In this document: positions 25,601-34,199 of the stretch, piece by piece
Layout: each line of letters opens with the position of its first letter
How positions within the stretch are numbered: position 1 is the stretch's first letter
Assembly: GCF_003966735.1 (NCBI RefSeq)
Contig: NZ_AP017378.1
Span: forward strand, 1,942,905-2,006,904
From: Desulfovibrio ferrophilus
GTDB lineage: Bacteria > Desulfobacterota > Desulfovibrionia > Desulfovibrionales > Desulfovibrionaceae
Length of the DNA: 64,000 bases
Direction of reading: 5' to 3'
Notes under the pieces: model-generated
The model's input: only the letters and a program-made list of their open reading frames with translations
Databases searched by the model: none
Told to the model about the DNA's origin: nothing
Program-made: the position numbers and the translations under genes

Positions 25601-26371
25601 ATGGACCTCTCGATATTCTCTGTCGCCCTGCAATCAAGCTTTGTCATCGGCCTGATCCACGGCATCAATCCCTGCGGCCATTCATGGTTGGTGCTGGCCC
25701 CCTTCGTCAGTGGTGAACGACGCGCCTCCCGTGTTGCATGGCTGACCTTCATGTTCCTCTCGGGCACGGCTTTGGCCTGCGTGGCGCTGGGTTTGAGCCT
25801 GGGAGCCATTTCCGGCTGGATACCTGCGGGCTATCAAAACCACGTGGACTGGGTCGTCAACGGTATCATTATCGCTCTGGGCCTCGCTTTGATGATTCGC
25901 CCGGAGCTGTTGCACAGCCATGACCATGAGCACGGGCACCACGATCACGGAAATCATGAAGCTCATGACCACGAACAGCACTCAGCCTGCTGCAATCACG
26001 AACATACAGAGCATAACAACCATGCACATTGCGGCTGCGACCACAAGAAAGGACTCCTTTCCCGTCTCAGGAAGGCCACCGGCCCGGCCATGTTCGGTTT
26101 CGGATTCGTAAACATGATCATCCCCTGCCCCACGGCTGCCATCATGTTCAAATACTCCATCGAGTCAGGCGACCCGACAACCAGCGCCATGGTCTTCGGC
26201 AGTTACGCCATCGGCACCGCACTGAGCGTGGGGCTGGTCATTGCTGGATTGTACAAGGCTGCGTCCTGGATGCGCGGGCTGGAGAAACCCTGGTTGGAAA
26301 GCGCCATCATGCGGGGAGCCGGTGCGCTCATTGTCATCGTCGGGGTTTACTCACTGCCCACGGGCGCGTAA
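25601..26371 (+). CDS. His-rich multi-pass metal transporter (NicO/RcnA or TauE/DsbD-like fold)
   Basis: The 256-residue protein has about six membrane segments and a very His-rich loop at about residues 106-148 (blocks such as HSHDHEHGHHDHGNHEAHDH, with CC and CGC). The first segment has GLIHGINPCGHSWLVLAP and the fourth has MIIPCPTAAIMF, a pair of proline-cysteine motifs at corresponding places, as in NicO- and DsbD-like transporters. The loop suggests binding of nickel, cobalt or zinc. Export is likely but not shown. AAGGAG precedes ATG 25601, and a MarR regulator follows. Confidence 0.75.
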   Translation: MDLSIFSVALQSSFVIGLIHGINPCGHSWLVLAPFVSGERRASRVAWLTFMFLSGTALACVALGLSLGAISGWIPAGYQNHVDWVVNGIIIALGLALMIRPELLHSHDHEHGHHDHGNHEAHDHEQHSACCNHEHTEHNNHAHCGCDHKKGLLSRLRKATGPAMFGFGFVNMIIPCPTAAIMFKYSIESGDPTTSAMVFGSYAIGTALSVGLVIAGLYKAASWMRGLEKPWLESAIMRGAGALIVIVGVYSLPTGA

Positions 26372-26391
26372 AACCCGCTGAGGAGGCCACC

Positions 26392-26808
26392 TTGCAACGC
26401 AACGAAAGACTGACCAATCTTCTCACGGAATTCTTTGAGCGCTTCTCGTCTTGGGAACAGTGCGTGGTCAAAGACAAAGGCTTGACCCTGCCCCAGATGC
26501 ACACCATCGAAATCCTCGGTGTCCATGGCCGAATGCGCATGAAGGAACTGGCCGAGAAGATGGGCATCACTACCGGGACGCTCACCGTGCTGGCCGATCG
26601 ATTGCAGGACAAGAACCTCATCGAGCGCACCCCGCACGAACAGGATCGGCGCTCCATCCTTGTGGGCCTGACCCAAAAGGGGGAGCGCCATTTCGAAGAG
26701 CACCATCGCCTGCACCTGCGCCTGACCGAAGAATTGTTAACCGGACTGGACGAAGGCGAAGCCGAAACACTGGAAAACCTGCTCTCCAAAATGATCCCAC
26801 GACTTTAA
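26392..26808 (+). CDS. MarR family transcriptional regulator (TTG start)
   Basis: The 138-residue winged-helix protein has the MarR core: TLPQMHTIEILGVHGRMRMK, ELAEKMGITTGTLTVLADRL, and a wing segment ending HEQDRRSILVGLTQKG. The start is TTG 26392, five bases after a strong AGGAGG and 20 bases after the transporter stop. No ATG in frame is placed before the conserved region. It probably regulates the transporter operon through the palindrome upstream of that gene. Confidence 0.9.
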   Translation: MQRNERLTNLLTEFFERFSSWEQCVVKDKGLTLPQMHTIEILGVHGRMRMKELAEKMGITTGTLTVLADRLQDKNLIERTPHEQDRRSILVGLTQKGERHFEEHHRLHLRLTEELLTGLDEGEAETLENLLSKMIPRL

Positions 26809-26858
26809 GCACTACTGCCCCCGGGCCATTTTCACTCTGTTGCATTGCCTCCTATCTG

Positions 26859-26887
26859 TTGCCTCGCGCCCAACTCCTTGCTATACA
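26859..26887 (+). promoter_or_regulatory. Sigma-70-type promoter for the solute-binding protein
   Basis: TTGCCT (26859-26864) and TATACA (26882-26887) are separated by exactly 17 bases, about 70 bases before the ATG. Confidence 0.55.
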
Positions 26888-26957
26888 AGCTAAAGTAGGG
26901 TTCTCATGGGCCCTCCCTCCCTCCAGTTGCCTAAACACTGCAGACAGGAGACGACAG

Positions 26958-27716
26958 ATGCGCATTTTTTGCGCAATGATCATCGCCATCATACTTGCAC
27001 TGCCGCTCAAAGCTGCCGTCGCCCAGGATCAGGATGTCCTCATCGTGGCGCTCAGTTCGCTGCCGCCCTGGAAGATGATGTTGGAATCAAGACCGGCGGG
27101 CATTGATGTTGATATTCTCAATGAAGCCGCTGCCCGGATGCGCGTCGGCCTGGAGTTCCGCCCCGCCGACTTCGGGACCTGCCTAAAATGGATGAAGAAT
27201 GGTCAGGCCGACATCATGACCGGTCTGCTAATGACACCCGCCCGGGAACAATACCTGACCTACGTCACTCCACCCTACGCCACCCAGACGGCGTCGGCTT
27301 TCTACGCCCTCAAGCATCGCGCCAAGGGGATCACCAGCTATGAGCACCTGCGGGCCCTGCGCGTCGGGGTCAAACGCGGTGAAAAACACTTCCCCCAATT
27401 TGATATCGACTCCGCGCTACGCAAATCACAAGTAGCCTCCATGGATGACGGCTTCAAGCGACTCACCGGAAACCGTATCCAAACCTTTATCGCCAACGAA
27501 ACCCAGGCCGATTGGTGGCTGGCTGCGCACCCGAAAACAGATGCCCTGGTCAACAAAGCACCGCTCAAATACCAGGGCTATCAGCCCATGCACTTTGCTT
27601 TCTCCAAGAAGTCGCGGCACGCAGACCGCGCCGATCAATTAAGCAAGATGCTGGTGCGGCTCATCCAGGACGGCACCATCGACGCCGTGCTGCGCCGTTA
27701 CTCTCCCAGGCAGTAG
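26958..27716 (+). CDS. Periplasmic solute-binding protein family 3, orphan
   Basis: The 252-residue protein begins with a cleavable signal peptide (MRIFCAMIIAIILALPLKAA, then VAQ). The mature part has the family 3 layout: PPWKMMLESRPAGIDVDILN, CLKWMKNGQADIMTGLLMTP and a C-terminal helix LVRLIQDGTIDAVLRRYSP. Such proteins bind amino acids or act as sensors. No permease or ATPase gene is adjacent, so it may feed a transporter elsewhere. AGGAG lies seven bases before ATG 26958. Confidence 0.82.
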   Translation: MRIFCAMIIAIILALPLKAAVAQDQDVLIVALSSLPPWKMMLESRPAGIDVDILNEAAARMRVGLEFRPADFGTCLKWMKNGQADIMTGLLMTPAREQYLTYVTPPYATQTASAFYALKHRAKGITSYEHLRALRVGVKRGEKHFPQFDIDSALRKSQVASMDDGFKRLTGNRIQTFIANETQADWWLAAHPKTDALVNKAPLKYQGYQPMHFAFSKKSRHADRADQLSKMLVRLIQDGTIDAVLRRYSPRQ

Positions 27717-27792
27717 GCTTGCACTAAAGGCAATGGTCTTTCCGCCAATCTCGCTTCGAAAGAGCAATCACCTCGAAGAATTCGATCTGCAC

Positions 27793-28269
27793 TCATTCCG
27801 GTAGGCCATCGACCACTTCGCAGGCATAATCCGGAATCAACTCAAACGCCCCCGCAACCCACGGTTCCACCCGAAACCAATTCCGCCAGCCACCGTTGAC
27901 GTGGTAGACAACATTCTCCCCGCCTCCCCGAGACATCAAAACAAGACTCCATTGCAGACTCTGCTTGCGAGTCGCCTTGAACGTTCCTCTTTTCAGCACC
28001 ACGGAGCGAAATATTGTCTCAAAAACAAGGCCATCTCGCACCGGCACCACCCGCAGCACAGTCACCCACATGCGCGCATTCAGCACTCCCAACCACAAAA
28101 TCATGATCAACACTCCGGGGAGAACACCAGAAGCCATCGTCCCCCACAGAGAGAAAAGCCCGACACCGTTGAACAGGTAGAACATGACAACATAGACGTT
28201 TCGAGCCAGTCGTCTCTTTCTGTAGAAGTGGGCCCCCAAAACCAAGGCGATGATGACAACCGCAAACAT
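27793..28269 (-). CDS. Hypothetical membrane protein
   Basis: I do not recognise this 158-residue protein. It has three hydrophobic segments in the first 75 residues (at about 1-13, 27-49 and 50-68) and then a soluble region of about 90 residues with VRDGLVFETIFRSVVLKRGT, which looks like a short beta-rich PH-like (bPH) domain. ATG 28269 is preferred over an upstream ATG at 28296 because AGGAGG lies just before it. It stands alone. Confidence 0.65.
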   Translation of the reverse strand: MFAVVIIALVLGAHFYRKRRLARNVYVVMFYLFNGVGLFSLWGTMASGVLPGVLIMILWLGVLNARMWVTVLRVVPVRDGLVFETIFRSVVLKRGTFKATRKQSLQWSLVLMSRGGGENVVYHVNGGWRNWFRVEPWVAGAFELIPDYACEVVDGLPE

Positions 28270-28350
28270 TCCGCCTCCTAAAACAACGCAACTCATTGAT
28301 TAATTTAGTTTTTAATATGAAATTTCTACCTCATCCCAACACAAAGAACA

Positions 28351-28382
28351 ACAGCCCCCGAACAGTTGTCCGGGGGCTGTTG
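28351..28382 (-). terminator. Rho-independent terminator of the metallo-beta-lactamase gene
   Basis: AACAGCCCCCG pairs with CGGGGGCTGTT. On the minus strand it lies about 35 bases after the stop and is followed by TTGTTCTTTG. Confidence 0.8.
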
Positions 28383-28417
28383 CACATTATAAACAGTAAT
28401 CAAATCACAAAGTTCAG

Positions 28418-29374
28418 CTAGAGCTCCACCACCAGACCATCATAAGCCATCAGGACTTCCAATTCAGCCTCCGGCATAAACAACTGTGCATAGCGCGCGG
28501 TGTCCCGCTGGAAGCTCTCGATGGAAGCATCATCCAGAGTGGGTTCCTGATGAAACAGGCAGATGCGCTTCACCCCGGCGCGCTTGGCCAGCTCCACCCC
28601 GACAATGTTGGAGGAATGCCCCCAATCCTTCTTGCTGGTGTTGGCGGCATGGAAGGTATACTGCGCGTCGAAAATCATCAGGTCTGCGTCGCGCACGTGA
28701 CTCAGGAAGGGATAATCCGCGTCGTCCGCACCTTCATGGTGCTCACTGTCAGTGGACATGACAAAGGCCTTGCCGTCCTGCTCAAAGCGATAGCCGTACG
28801 AACGGCCCGGATGATTCTGCTCGAAAGGCGTGACCGTGGTCCCTCCAAGCTCAACGGCCTTTCCCGGCTCCAGGATGTTGAACTCCACCTGCGCGCCAAG
28901 GTCATCGAAGGTGACCGGAAAAAACGGCTCTGACTGCTGAGTGCGAAACACATGCTCGATCTGATCGTGACAGCCCCAGAAACGAATCACATTCCCGGGG
29001 ATGTAGGCAGGGATGAAGAACGGGAATCCCATCAGATGGTCCCAGTGCAAATGGCTCATCAGGATATTATAGACATGCGGGCGAGGCCCCTTGGTGGCGA
29101 TGATGCGATTGCCAAAATCCCGCAACCCCGAACCGGCATCCACCAGCAGGTACTCGTCGCTGCCAGCGGCAATCTGCACGCAGGTGGTGTTGGAGCCATA
29201 GGAACCCCACACGGAAAAAGGCAACTCCCGGTCAATGAAATCCTGAATATTGGTGGACTCATCCACTCCGCGTTTCACTGCGGATTCCAGAGCCCTCACG
29301 ATCTTGGTGCGAATCAGGGGCACATTGGTGGATGCAGGCAACGAGCCACGACATCCCCACACGGTCACTTGCAT
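28418..29374 (-). CDS. Metallo-beta-lactamase-fold hydrolase
   Basis: The 318-residue protein starts MQVTVWGCRGSLPAS and has the metal motif MSHLHWDHLMGFPF (HxHxDH). It also has GSNTTCVQI, a late STDSEHHEG with aspartate and histidine, FDAQYT and LFHQEPTLDD. This pattern is close to the cyclic-nucleotide phosphodiesterase/RNase Z-like branch of the fold (CRGS and GSNTTCV segments). The substrate is unknown. GGAAGGAG precedes ATG 29374; an ATG 21 bases upstream is in frame but worse placed. Confidence 0.85.
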   Translation of the reverse strand: MQVTVWGCRGSLPASTNVPLIRTKIVRALESAVKRGVDESTNIQDFIDRELPFSVWGSYGSNTTCVQIAAGSDEYLLVDAGSGLRDFGNRIIATKGPRPHVYNILMSHLHWDHLMGFPFFIPAYIPGNVIRFWGCHDQIEHVFRTQQSEPFFPVTFDDLGAQVEFNILEPGKAVELGGTTVTPFEQNHPGRSYGYRFEQDGKAFVMSTDSEHHEGADDADYPFLSHVRDADLMIFDAQYTFHAANTSKKDWGHSSNIVGVELAKRAGVKRICLFHQEPTLDDASIESFQRDTARYAQLFMPEAELEVLMAYDGLVVEL

Positions 29375-29482
29375 GGCGATCTCCTTCCCGGTCACGGGAT
29401 CATGAAATCCAAAGGATTAGCAATGATATACATGCTGCACGGGAACGGGTCAAAGCAGCAATAAAGGAGAGAAGGGGCGGGG

Positions 29483-29821
29483 TTATTCAGGATCTTGGTC
29501 CAACGCCCGTCTGACACGATCAAGGGCGTTCACTGCCTGATCGCGTTCATGGCGTAGCCGCTCAATGCCGGACAGACTGTCCTTGGCAAATAGAATCTCG
29601 AAGACTTCGGCTGGATCAATATCAAGGGCTTGAATGATCTTCAGAATACTAAGCAAACGGACGTGACCACGACGCTCGCCCTTAAGCCAACAACTAATCG
29701 AATTCTGAGAAACGCCAATTTTCCTGGCTAATGAATCCTGGCTTTCACCCCCGCGCAATGCCTTATGAAGATGCCGATCCAGAAGCACCCACAACTCGTC
29801 ATGATTCCCTTCAATAGTCAT
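29483..29821 (-). CDS. XRE-type helix-turn-helix protein
   Basis: The 112-residue protein has a lambda-repressor-like HTH at about residues 20-70 (RGGESQDSLARKIGVSQNSI with SCWLKGERR and LLSILKIIQALDIDPAEVFE). A short charged helix, ERLRHERDQAVNALDRVRRA, follows and may form a coiled coil. ATG 29821 follows GGGGGA; the longer frame upstream reads through the neighbouring HD gene. It is 25 bases after the HD gene and probably co-transcribed with it. Confidence 0.82.
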   Translation of the reverse strand: MTIEGNHDELWVLLDRHLHKALRGGESQDSLARKIGVSQNSISCWLKGERRGHVRLLSILKIIQALDIDPAEVFEILFAKDSLSGIERLRHERDQAVNALDRVRRALDQDPE

Positions 29822-29846
29822 CAATCCCCCAACAAAATGCCGCGAA

Positions 29847-31088
29847 TCAATCGAAGTCCGCCAGCAAAGCCCCCACGTGCAGGTCACCGAAGGAAAACGC
29901 GTTGTAGCGCTTGCGGATACGCCACACGGCCTGCTGCAACTGGTCGGAGGAGATACCGTTCCTGAGCGCGGTATAGGCCTCCACAAAGGCCGCCAGACTG
30001 TCGCAGGCCTTGAGCATGCGCCCATCCTTGGGGTCGTACCGATCCTCATTGCAGCGCTGCTGCAGGGTCTCGAAGTCCACGGCCTGGGGCCGCCCGCCAC
30101 GGATGATGGCAGACTTGAATTCACTGCCCACTTCCACACCCAGAAAATACGACAACCGCTCGGCCACGTCGCCATAGCCGCCTGCGGTCAGGGGACCAAA
30201 GACACGAGTCTCCAGCTCACTATCCTCGTACTGGCGGATCAAATCGGCGATAGGCTGGGCGGATTTCTTGACCGGGGAGATAATGTCCCGGGTCAGGACT
30301 TCGGGCAGATCATGGAACAGGCCGGTAAAGAAGTTATTCTGACGGCGCAGCGGGCATGCGTCCACCGCGAGGCTGAAGAAATACGAATACGCCGCCACAA
30401 TGAAGAGGTGGCCCAGCACCGAGGTCTCGGGGATGCGCGGGGTCTGCGACCAGCGGGTCTGAAACCTGAGTTGCCCGCATAGATGTGCAAACCGGCCCAG
30501 AGCAGTGCTCGGCCCCTGCCGCAGTTCCTTGACTCCCACCAGATGATCGTACCGTTTGAGCCCGTCGGTGAAGGACTGGTCAATACTTTCCTTTTCGTCA
30601 TCCCAGGGTCCAAGGTCCTTGATCAGGTCAAACTCCCAGCCCGAGGCATAGGTATGCGCGGCGTCCAAAATTTCATCCGCCAGGCCGTGGGTGCCGGGAT
30701 TCTTGAGGCGGGTCGTCAGTTTGTCCCAGTAGTCCTGCCCCAAAGGCTGCATGGTCGGGCGCAGCTGGTCCAGAACCCATGACGTCAGCAGCGCGTAATG
30801 CGCAGGGTTCTCTTTGATACGGTAATAGATGGGAGGCTTGATGTCCGTGATCACCAGGCGATAGAAATAATCGAAGATACCGCCTTCCACCACGGATTCG
30901 CCAAGCTCACGGCGCTGTTCAGAGGTCATGCCGCGCGAATTGAGCATAAGCAGCAACCAGGCGACCATCATCTTGTGGGCCTGTTTGTCCACCTCCAGAA
31001 GTGCCACGGGCCGGAGCTTGTCATTCCAGCGTTGCATATAGGCACCGGAAAATATAAATTGAAGCAGGCTTTTTCTGATGATGGGCAT
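29847..31088 (-). CDS. HD-domain hydrolase
   Basis: The 413-residue cytoplasmic protein has an HD hydrolase core around residues 230-290: a histidine in SVLGHLFIVAAYSYFFSLAV, then NNFFTGLFHDLPEVLTRDI with the HD pair, and ISPVKKSA. A later aspartate lies in KACDSLAAFVEAY. This resembles the YfbR-like group of nucleotide hydrolases but is much longer; the substrate is unknown. GGGAGGA lies before ATG 31088. The XRE gene lies immediately downstream on the same strand. Confidence 0.8.
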   Translation of the reverse strand: MPIIRKSLLQFIFSGAYMQRWNDKLRPVALLEVDKQAHKMMVAWLLLMLNSRGMTSEQRRELGESVVEGGIFDYFYRLVITDIKPPIYYRIKENPAHYALLTSWVLDQLRPTMQPLGQDYWDKLTTRLKNPGTHGLADEILDAAHTYASGWEFDLIKDLGPWDDEKESIDQSFTDGLKRYDHLVGVKELRQGPSTALGRFAHLCGQLRFQTRWSQTPRIPETSVLGHLFIVAAYSYFFSLAVDACPLRRQNNFFTGLFHDLPEVLTRDIISPVKKSAQPIADLIRQYEDSELETRVFGPLTAGGYGDVAERLSYFLGVEVGSEFKSAIIRGGRPQAVDFETLQQRCNEDRYDPKDGRMLKACDSLAAFVEAYTALRNGISSDQLQQAVWRIRKRYNAFSFGDLHVGALLADFD

Positions 31089-31252
31089 GAATCCTCCCTG
31101 AACTATGGACGTTACCCCTCCCGGAAACAAAGCTCAAGGCCCGGAATGACTGGGTTTTGAAGAGGTTGAAAATTAGGGGTTCACAAAGCTATCCATTTTG
31201 TTTATATTGCGCGCCCCCGTGATGATTTTCGGCAGAACCAATGGTTTTGTCA

Positions 31253-31281
31253 TTGACAGCCGGTTCGATACCGCTTATCGC
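31253..31281 (+). promoter_or_regulatory. Promoter of the rplM-rpsI operon
   Basis: A perfect TTGACA (31253-31258) is followed after 17 bases by TATCGC (31276-31281), about 35 bases before the rplM ATG. Confidence 0.7.
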
Positions 31282-31315
31282 GTTTCGTTCCGACACTGAT
31301 TTCAGGAGCAGCAGA

Positions 31316-31744
31316 ATGAAGACATATACCCCCAAAGAAGGCGACGTCGCACGCGAATGGTACGTGGTCGACGCAGAGGACAAGATCCTCGGCCGCCTGG
31401 CAACTGAGATTGCCACCCGCCTTCGCGGCAAGCACAAGCCCGAATTTGCCCCTCACGCTGATGTGGGTGATTTCATCGTGGTGATCAACGCCGAGAAGAT
31501 CAAGGTAACCGGCAACAAGCTGGAAGCCAAAAAGTACTACCACCACACCGGCTACCCGGGCGGTATCCGCGAGATCTCCTTGAAGGACCTGCTCGCCACC
31601 AAGCCCGAAATGGTCATCGAAAAGGCTGTGCGTGGCATGCTGCCCAAGAACAAGCTTGGCCGTGCCCAGCTGAAGAAGCTCAAGGTCTACGCTGGGACCG
31701 ATCACCCCCACGCTGCCCAGGGCCCCAAAGAGCTCGAATTTTAA
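31316..31744 (+). CDS. rplM: 50S ribosomal protein L13
   Basis: L13 is an early-assembling protein of the large subunit. The 142-residue protein begins [20 protein letters not shown] and has [37 protein letters not shown] and [20 protein letters not shown], the L13 signature. ATG 31316 follows AGGAG. It is followed after 23 bases by rpsI, the universal bacterial pair. Confidence 0.99.
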   Translation: MKTYTPKEGDVAREWYVVDAEDKILGRLATEIATRLRGKHKPEFAPHADVGDFIVVINAEKIKVTGNKLEAKKYYHHTGYPGGIREISLKDLLATKPEMVIEKAVRGMLPKNKLGRAQLKKLKVYAGTDHPHAAQGPKELEF

Positions 31745-31767
31745 GCACCGCCAAGGAGTAGGATCAA

Positions 31768-32160
31768 ATGAGCGAATTTTATTACGGTACCGGCCGGAGA
31801 AAAGCCTCCGTCGCCCGCACCCGCATGTATGAAAATGGCACTGGCCAGATCACCATCAACGGTCGCCCCTACGACGAGTACTTTCCTCGTGCGACCCTAC
31901 AGATGATCATCCGCCAGCCCCTGAACCTGACCAAGACCATTGGCAAGTTCGATATCAAGGTCAACGTCGCTGGTGGCGGCATCGCCGGGCAGGCTCAGGC
32001 CGTCCGTCATGGCATCACCCGCGCCCTTCTCGAGTTCGACGGCGATACCCGTCCCGTGCTCAAGAAAGCCGGCCTCGTCACCCGTGACGCTCGCGTCAAG
32101 GAACGCAAAAAGTACGGTCAGCGCGGCGCACGTGCCCGCTTCCAGTACTCCAAGCGTTAG
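31768..32160 (+). CDS. rpsI: 30S ribosomal protein S9
   Basis: S9 binds the small-subunit head, and its C-terminal arginine/lysine tail reaches the P site. The 130-residue protein has [40 protein letters not shown] and the ending [23 protein letters not shown] precedes ATG 31768. It shares the rplM promoter. Confidence 0.99.
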   Translation: MSEFYYGTGRRKASVARTRMYENGTGQITINGRPYDEYFPRATLQMIIRQPLNLTKTIGKFDIKVNVAGGGIAGQAQAVRHGITRALLEFDGDTRPVLKKAGLVTRDARVKERKKYGQRGARARFQYSKR

Positions 32161-32189
32161 ACAATACGCTTCAAGCGGTGCTATTCAAG

Positions 32190-32220
32190 GGCGGACCTGC
32201 CATGCGGGTCCGCCTTTTTT
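32190..32220 (+). terminator. Rho-independent terminator after rpsI
   Basis: GGCGGACC pairs with GGTCCGCC and is followed by at least six T residues. Confidence 0.93.
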
Positions 32221-32262
32221 CTATGCCGGGGTCTTGCCCCACAAGCCAAGGAGAGGCCGCAC

Positions 32263-33528
32263 ATGGCCACCAAGGTTCAGCCCAGACTGCTCTTCGCCGA
32301 CGAGAAAGGCCAGATCTACGACCATCCCGGTCTGCTCATGCTCTGTCGCCGTGGCGAGGAACTGGCCCTGCCGCGTCCGCAGGACCTGACTCCACTGCCC
32401 CCCGGCTCCGATGTCTTCCTGCTGCCCGGGCGCCACGCCGTGGGCATGGATCCCGACTCTGGCGAAGCCGTGGCCCTGTCAGAAAACGCCGTCTCCGCCT
32501 TTGTCTGCCCGGCCTACACCATCACCGGCATCACGGCCTACGATACCGCAGACGATGCACCTCACCTGCCCCTGGTCGCGTACGGAGCAGTGGGCTACGC
32601 CAATGGTCAATTCTGGGTTTGCGCCAAGAAGGTGGACGAGGACAGGCGTCAAATTTTCACCAACGTCCCGCAGGAACGTATCGATCAGGGCGCCCATGCA
32701 TGGTTGCGCAAGTATCCTGACAACCGCCTCGTGGCGCATTTGGCCAAATGCGCCCTGACCTACTGCTGTCCGGCTGCCAAAAACCTGGCCCTGGGGCGTT
32801 TCGAAGCCCCGCTGCCCACCTCTCAGGTCTGCAACGCACGCTGTGTTGGCTGCATCTCGTACCAGCCCGAGGACTCGGGCTTTGTCTCCCCGCAGAACCG
32901 CATCGACTTCCGGCCCAAGCCCCAGGAAGTGGCCGAGATCATGGCCGAGCATTACCGGCGCGAAAAGAAGCGCCCGGTCTATTCCTTCGGGCAGGGGTGC
33001 GAAGGCGAGCCCCTGACCGAGGCCAAGCTCATCGAGAAGGCCGTGACCCTTTTTCGCAAGGGCGGGGGCAAAGGCACCGTGAACGTCAACACCAACGCCA
33101 GTCTGCCCGAGGCCATAGGCCCGTTGGCCGCAGCCGGGGTGTCGTCCATCCGTGTCTCCATGAACAGCGCCGATCCCAACCTGTATGCGGCCTATTACCG
33201 GCCCAATGGTTACGACGGCTTGGAATCCGTCAGGAATTCCATCCGCGAGGCCAAAGCCGCCGGACTGTTCGTGTCCCTGAACTATCTGTTCTTCCCGGGT
33301 GTCTCGGATACCGAAGGCGAACTGGACAAGCTCCAGGCCTTTGTAAACGAACTCAAGGTGGACTTCATCCAGCTGCGCAACCTGAACCTGGACCCCGAGC
33401 TGTACCTGGACCTGTCAGCCTCTCATGTCTCCGGGCCAAGCATGGGTTTCGACAATTTCAGAAAGCGCCTGCGAAAGCAGAACCCCTGGCTGAAATTCGG
33501 CTACTTCAATCCCTATCTCGACGATTAA
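32263..33528 (+). CDS. Uncharacterised radical SAM protein
   Basis: The 421-residue protein has an N-terminal domain of about 180 residues with its own cysteine cluster (CALTYCCP at 163-170), then a radical SAM core with CNARCVGC (Cys190, 194, 197), FGQGCEGEPLTEAKLI, VNVNTNASLPEAI and SIRVSMNSADPNLYAAYYRP. I do not recognise the product. The GEP-like segment and the MNSA.P.Y motif resemble enzymes of the tRNA- or peptide-modifying branch. AAGGAGAGG precedes ATG 32263. It is a single gene between two terminators, next to the rplM-rpsI operon. Confidence 0.85.
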   Translation: MATKVQPRLLFADEKGQIYDHPGLLMLCRRGEELALPRPQDLTPLPPGSDVFLLPGRHAVGMDPDSGEAVALSENAVSAFVCPAYTITGITAYDTADDAPHLPLVAYGAVGYANGQFWVCAKKVDEDRRQIFTNVPQERIDQGAHAWLRKYPDNRLVAHLAKCALTYCCPAAKNLALGRFEAPLPTSQVCNARCVGCISYQPEDSGFVSPQNRIDFRPKPQEVAEIMAEHYRREKKRPVYSFGQGCEGEPLTEAKLIEKAVTLFRKGGGKGTVNVNTNASLPEAIGPLAAAGVSSIRVSMNSADPNLYAAYYRPNGYDGLESVRNSIREAKAAGLFVSLNYLFFPGVSDTEGELDKLQAFVNELKVDFIQLRNLNLDPELYLDLSASHVSGPSMGFDNFRKRLRKQNPWLKFGYFNPYLDD

Positions 33529-33550
33529 GCTCACCCACATCACGCACGAC

Positions 33551-33586
33551 AAAGGCGGTTGCCGGAATTTCCGACAACCGCCTTTT
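33551..33586. terminator. Rho-independent terminator
   Basis: AAAGGCGGTTG pairs with CAACCGCCTTT, with a T run on the plus strand and A residues on the other. It separates the radical SAM gene from the converging PPC-domain gene. Confidence 0.85.
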
Positions 33587-33635
33587 CATATTTCTGCCCG
33601 ACTCTCTATCATTTGAGAGCCAAGTGATCATATCT

Positions 33636-34055
33636 CTAAAATTCAAGCAGATTCAGACCCACAGTCTCGCTAAGCATTCGATCAACAGCCCCTTCCACAA
33701 CGTCGATCCAGATTTCGGCCGTGGCACTGACACGGGCCTCGTTCAGATGACCGCCAAAAGCATTGTGCTCCACATCGGCCAGGGTGGCGTGCAGGTGCAG
33801 ATAGAGCTTTCCGTCCATCTCGGAAATATTACCGACCAGGCTGGTGATTTCGAAGAGTTTTTCCAGAGTGGTAGACAGGTATTCCTTGGTCACTGTGTTG
33901 AACAACCCTACTGTTGCCTTGTCCACTGCGCCGATACCAGATACGGCACCGAGGCGGACGCCTTCCTTCTCACAGACAGCAGCCACACCGGCAACAACTT
34001 CTTCACCGGGATCCAACCGGACCAGAATCTTTGAACCGTAACGCTTGTATTCCAT
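33636..34055 (-). CDS. PPC-domain protein (DUF296)
   Basis: The 139-residue protein is a single PPC domain: SKILVRLDPGEEVVAGVAAV, GAVSGIGAVDKATVGLF, and the metal-binding block LHLHATLADVEHNAFGGHLN with several histidines, then ATAEIWIDVV. In plants the domain joins AT-hook proteins; in bacteria it stands alone and its role is unclear. GGAGAGG lies before ATG 34055. Confidence 0.88.
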   Translation of the reverse strand: MEYKRYGSKILVRLDPGEEVVAGVAAVCEKEGVRLGAVSGIGAVDKATVGLFNTVTKEYLSTTLEKLFEITSLVGNISEMDGKLYLHLHATLADVEHNAFGGHLNEARVSATAEIWIDVVEGAVDRMLSETVGLNLLEF

Positions 34056-34199
34056 GCCCCTCTCCTACTCTTGGTTGTTTAATCAAACAATTCCTAACGA
34101 ACAGTACCTTCTCAGGTCAACGGAAATCTCTTTCACCACTCCATCATCCCACCCCGGACGAAATGCCGCGGCTGCAACATCAAAAGAAGCTGAAGGTTT

